Below are positions 60,424-64,000 of a stretch of 64,000 bases of DNA, one piece after another (the first letter of the stretch is position 1; each line of letters starts with the position of its first letter). A program made the translations under genes and the position numbers. A model generated the notes under the pieces. That model worked only from the letters and a program-made list of their open reading frames with translations, ran no database searches and had not been told where the DNA came from. Source of the DNA: Symsagittifera roscoffensis (lineage: Eukaryota; Xenacoelomorpha; Acoela; Convolutidae); NCBI RefSeq assembly GCF_963678635.1, contig NC_087069.1, positions 5,751,472 through 5,815,471 on the forward strand, read 5' to 3'.

Positions 60424-60506
60424 TCAAAAATCGCAGCCGAGTTTTATTTTTTTGAGCCTAGAACTTCGACGTGCTGCCAGCCAAATCTGGTCAGGTTGTG
60501 GTAGAC
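60424..60506 (-). CDS. RING-finger protein, probable last exon
   Basis: After CTCTGTTTTTAG the minus strand encodes GLPQPDQIWLAARRSSRLKK and a short basic tail, ending in TGA at 60424. The first two bases complete the Gly codon left open by the exon ending at 61052, so the 545-bp intron joins in frame. The tail itself matches no family I know. A competing open frame exists on the plus strand over 60419-60655. Confidence 0.55.
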
Positions 60507-61051
60507 CTAAAAACAGAGATCACGTGAAGCCACTTGCTCGCACACTAACATTTCAATGGCAGGGCATCGATTACACAATCAAAGGATCACAAAGTGCTAC
60601 GAGCCTACCGATGAGTCCGCGATCGGTTAAACGCACAAGAAAAAATCCGGGATAAGTGAAACCGAAAAAACATTAAGCATGAGAAGCACGACCGCCGCGA
60701 CACAAATTTTTTTTATAATTTTTGTTATATTGAAACATGATGCTCAAGTTTATAGCGAAAAAGGTTAAATAACGGGAAAAAACTAAAAATAAAATGAACA
60801 TAATCTCGAAAAGTTGCTATGAGCTGTTAATTTTTTTTCTAGCATCAAGTTTTCAGTTTTTTGTAATTTTATGCAAATCACTTTGTATGCCATTCATTAA
60901 CCTTTTTAAGCTATACTTTTAAGCATATGCTTCATTTAAAAGTAATTGAAACAAAATTATGAGTATGTTTTTTCCTTATTTTCTAAGCTAGAAACCTTGT
61001 ATGATTCGCATTATTTGTTTGGAAAGCAGCATAGAGATAAAATAGTCATAC

Positions 61052-61337
61052 CTGCGTATGGCGGAGGTGACGTACTGCTATTGCCAATATTTGCACCACA
61101 GTGCCTTGTGGGCAGTAAATCCACTTTAATCCGCTCTGTAAAACTTGTTTTATTGCTACGACAATCATGAAGAGGACATTTCTGGACCGTTTTGCTTTCT
61201 ATCGAAAAAGCACACTTTCGACAGATGCAGTGTCCGCACGGAAGCACCGGCATAATGCCCGACATTTTAGAACAACAACTTGGGCACTCAATTTGATCAA
61301 CTCGGTTGCCCTGGCCATCTGTAGACGGTGTCGACAT
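61052..61337 (-). CDS. RING-finger protein, first exon
   Basis: The exon starts with ATG at 61337 and encodes a RING (C3HC4-type) zinc-binding domain: CPSC (residues 18-21), LPCGHCICRKC (Cys34, His36, Cys39, Cys42) and KCPLHDC (Cys54 and His57 or Cys59 as last ligand). The usual final pair is C-x2-C, and here it is CPLH or CPLHDC. A PPPY motif (residues 91-94), a possible WW-domain ligand, lies just before a GTATGA donor. RING proteins usually act as E3 ubiquitin ligases by binding E2 enzymes. With the exon at 60424-60506 the product would be about 122 residues, so it is a small protein with only this domain. Confidence 0.82.
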
Positions 61338-64000
61338 TTCGTTTGGTCAGCACTATTAAAACAGCACTTGATTTATTTTGAAAATCAATACAGTACATGC
61401 GAGTCAAAGAAAGTTCTAACGCAACATTTTTTTGAGTTGATTTCAAAATTTTTATCAACTCTTTGCTAATTGAGACAGGGTTGGATCTGGGATTTTCTTG
61501 AGGGGGCAAAAAAATCAAAATTCTGGATGTTATGAAATAATACCAAAGAAGGACCCTTTAGTTGGTGAAGGGGTCAAATCTGTAAGGCAGAAAAAGCATC
61601 CCCCTTCCCCTAAACCCGACCTTGTTTCAGATATGATTGAATCTGAAGCTGATTTTTTGATATCAAAAATTTTTCATTTTTTTTTACTTGGCCAGTATGG
61701 ATATTTTTGGATTTAGTTTATTTTGGCTGAAATTTTCTATTTTCTTACTGAGTTTCGGATACCCATAGTATCGAGAATCATTGGAATTGTTTCTTTTTCT
61801 GTCAAAGATGTTTTTTAGAAAAACAATTCAAAGTGATGCTCAACGCATTCTGAATTGAAGATCACTGCTATTTCAACTAAAATCTGCGTTTTTTCAGTAC
61901 TTTTTTTCAGCGAGGATTTTCGTCTTTGGAGAAAAAACATTTTTGAACCCAAAATTTGTTTGAATATTTGATGTGACGATTACTCGATTTGGCCCTCATA
62001 CAACAAAAATGTTTATCATTCAGTTCCATACAAAAAAGCTTATCATACGTTTCCATGCATGGGTTCTAAGAACAAAAATGCTTATCATGCGAGTTCTAGT
62101 TATAGAACTGTTTAATCAGAATTTTTTCCATAAAAAAATTTCATATCTGGGAAAACGTTTGTTCAGTTCTCAGTATCTCAGTAAGTTGCTAAACTAGTTT
62201 TATGAGCAAAAGAAACGTTTAATAATTTTTTTTTCACCCAAAACTTCCAAGTTTTTCCTTTTAACGTAGTCCACTTAAAACTTTTATTTATAAAAGAATC
62301 AATTTTCACATTGACGGTTTTCTGTGATGGCAAAATTCGTATCTTTCAGTCTTAGATCAGTTTCAGTTCTTACGTCAGCGTTCAAAGAGAAGACTTATAG
62401 CCATATAGAAAAATGTTACATTTTTGTTATCATTTTGAGTGAAATATAAGTTTTATCTGAACTGACCTTTAGAAGTATTTGATTAGATCTTCTACTCAAG
62501 CCCGTTTAACTTGATTTTCTCATAATTGAAAACAATTTTTTGGATTTTTGCTCAGGGCGAAACACAATAATAAGGCAAAACACTAAAAAAACTACAAGGA
62601 AAAATGCGTGTAGTTCAAATCCATGGTATAGAAAAAGACTTATCATACAATTCCAAGTGCATGTGGTTTTCATTTGCGAATGCATTCATTTCACAATTGT
62701 GATTCTCATACAACGTTTTTCATTCTGTGGAATTGTAAGAAAAAAATGATAACATTGTTTCCATACTTTGGAATTTATATAATTAGCATTTTGTCACCCG
62801 ATCATATAACTTATAAACGGCTTTAAAAAACTGATAAATCATTTTTAAAACTTTTCCAAAGTTGGTTTAAGTTCTTTTAGGTTGTCGCTAAGTGAGCAAA
62901 AATCTGGAAAGGCAAGACAACCAGAATCTATGAATAAGAGTTCTTATCAATCAATCCATGTCGCTTTTTTACCGCAAATTAAAGGTTTTGAAATCCAAGT
63001 TTCCTGATACCGATAATTTTGAAGGACACAAAGCAAATTGAGATAGAGTAAATATTAACCAATCAGTACAGATTAGATTTTGTCTCGAAGTAGAAAAAGA
63101 CAATATGATTGAAGATTCAAAGTAATTTCCGGATTCATATTTTTATCAATATTTTTTTTAAAACCCAGCTCAAGTCTGCTTGGCTTTTAAAGAACTTTAG
63201 TGTGATTTTATTTTAATCATTCTGATTTTAATTAATGTGTTTTTTGGTCATTTAAACACAAAAAATCAATTTTAATCAACTGATTTTTTTTCACACTGTC
63301 TTATGATAGTTTATTTTTTAAAAAGGCTCAAAGTTTTTTGAGGTTTTTACAAGGATACAGTTTTATTGAAGGTTGAAAAATAAAAGACACTAGCGGATTT
63401 TATTAAAACAGAATAAATAACAAAACTTTTTTCCAACAGATGACAAAATTATACAGTTAGAGCCAAGTTCAGCCAAGCTATTGTTCGTTTAATCTAAACA
63501 TTGTCAAAATACCTCGAAAACTTGTAGACGTCTCCTTACAGACGTCTCCTTTTATAGACGTCTCCTTACACCCTCCAAGAGAACTCCGAAACGCAATACT
63601 ACGACTCGCGTTCGAAAATGCTGTCTCTAGCAATTTGATCCCAGAGCAATTGCTCTTATTTTCAATCCCATGATAAGATGAGCATGTCCTATCACTAAAG
63701 AAATCAGCCATCATTTTTAAAGTAATTTACTACTTTACTTTACTGGTTTAGACTAAAAAAGAAAAAACTTCCGTTAATCTTAAATTCTTGAAAATAATTT
63801 TAAGTGCGTTTTATCATCACGAAAAGCAAGACTGGGTTTTCACGCAAAAAAAAAATATCGAACCCACTTCGTATCCTGGTCAATCTTTAAAATAGTTCTG
63901 CTAAGTTTTGAAAGTAGAGAACTAGGATGTAAGAAGGAATATCCAGACTTCATTTACATAATTTTCCTAGCATCAACAAAATGTTCGGTATATTTGAACG
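61338..64000. other. Non-coding stretch at the window end
   Basis: No gene is recognised. A 78-codon minus-strand frame at 63478-63714 has cysteine-containing repeated GGCKETS/DVCKETS residues caused by the repeat at 63525-63571. I do not call it a gene. Confidence 0.4.
63525..63571. repeat. Three AGACGTCTCCTT repeats
   Basis: AGACGTCTCCTT occurs at 63526, 63540 and 63556. Each copy contains the 8-bp palindrome AGACGTCT. They could be clustered binding sites or a chance microsatellite. Confidence 0.8.

Noticed and set aside
60419-60655. Plus-strand 78-codon frame next to the Tc1-type element
   Set aside because: It overlaps a minus-strand exon that joins the RING exon in phase with a good acceptor. 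The plus frame has no recognised domain. Not fully excluded.
18000-64000. tRNA or rRNA genes
   Set aside because: I saw no convincing cloverleaf with A and B boxes and no rRNA-like sequence by eye. A dedicated scan could still find one.

Overview
This window is AT-rich animal (metazoan) nuclear DNA, probably from an invertebrate. The evidence is split genes with GT-AG introns encoding secreted or extracellular animal domain families (fibrinogen-related, trypsin-like, PLAT, RING), Ty3/gypsy-type and BEL/Pao-type retroelements, several MITE-like families, and long satellite arrays. I could not place the organism more precisely from the sequence. Two 200-base runs of N (22263-22462 and 50355-50554) are assembly gaps.

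Layout. Positions 1-17860 are a satellite array with a basic unit of about 41 bp built on GTCGAC/ATGAGCCAATCAGGGTCAAT. It carries nested higher-order structure: a 407-bp repeat present about four times (2790-4430) and a 2.6-2.8 kb repeat present four times (6733-17289). Every 2.6-2.8 kb copy contains the same ~727-bp non-satellite segment. From 17.9 to 23 kb lies a minus-strand fibrinogen-related gene, of which two phase-compatible exons are visible. From 23 to 38 kb lie many copies of two short MITE-like families with GGCTCTTTT termini, plus a segmental duplication. One of these MITEs is split by a 6,300-bp LTR retrotransposon (26124-32423) with 213-bp LTRs and a gag-pol region broken by a stop, frame changes and a deletion. 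A trypsin-like first exon (signal peptide to catalytic His) starts at 34243 on the plus strand. A later trypsin-like exon (catalytic Asp) is at 50163 and runs into the second gap. From 40.5 to 48.6 kb lie decayed BEL/Pao fragments, one of them carrying a hAT-like MITE whose empty-site paralogue lies about 1 kb downstream.

From 50.7 to 54 kb a minus-strand PLAT-domain gene has two visible exons. The intron between them is almost completely filled by a tandem 1.37-kb duplication carrying a 30-bp minisatellite that shares its GTCGA..AGTCGAAAC core with the 41-bp satellite. From 54 to 64 kb the DNA is mostly non-coding, with a second inverted repeat family, a 731-bp Tc1-type foldback element with TA target duplication (59633-60363), and a two-exon minus-strand RING-finger gene (60424-61337).

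The genes do not form a pathway or operon. They are separate eukaryotic genes in a repeat-rich region. I found no clear new biological system. The most unusual material is the satellite organisation and the nested insertions, several of which can be resolved at the base level from empty sites within the same window.
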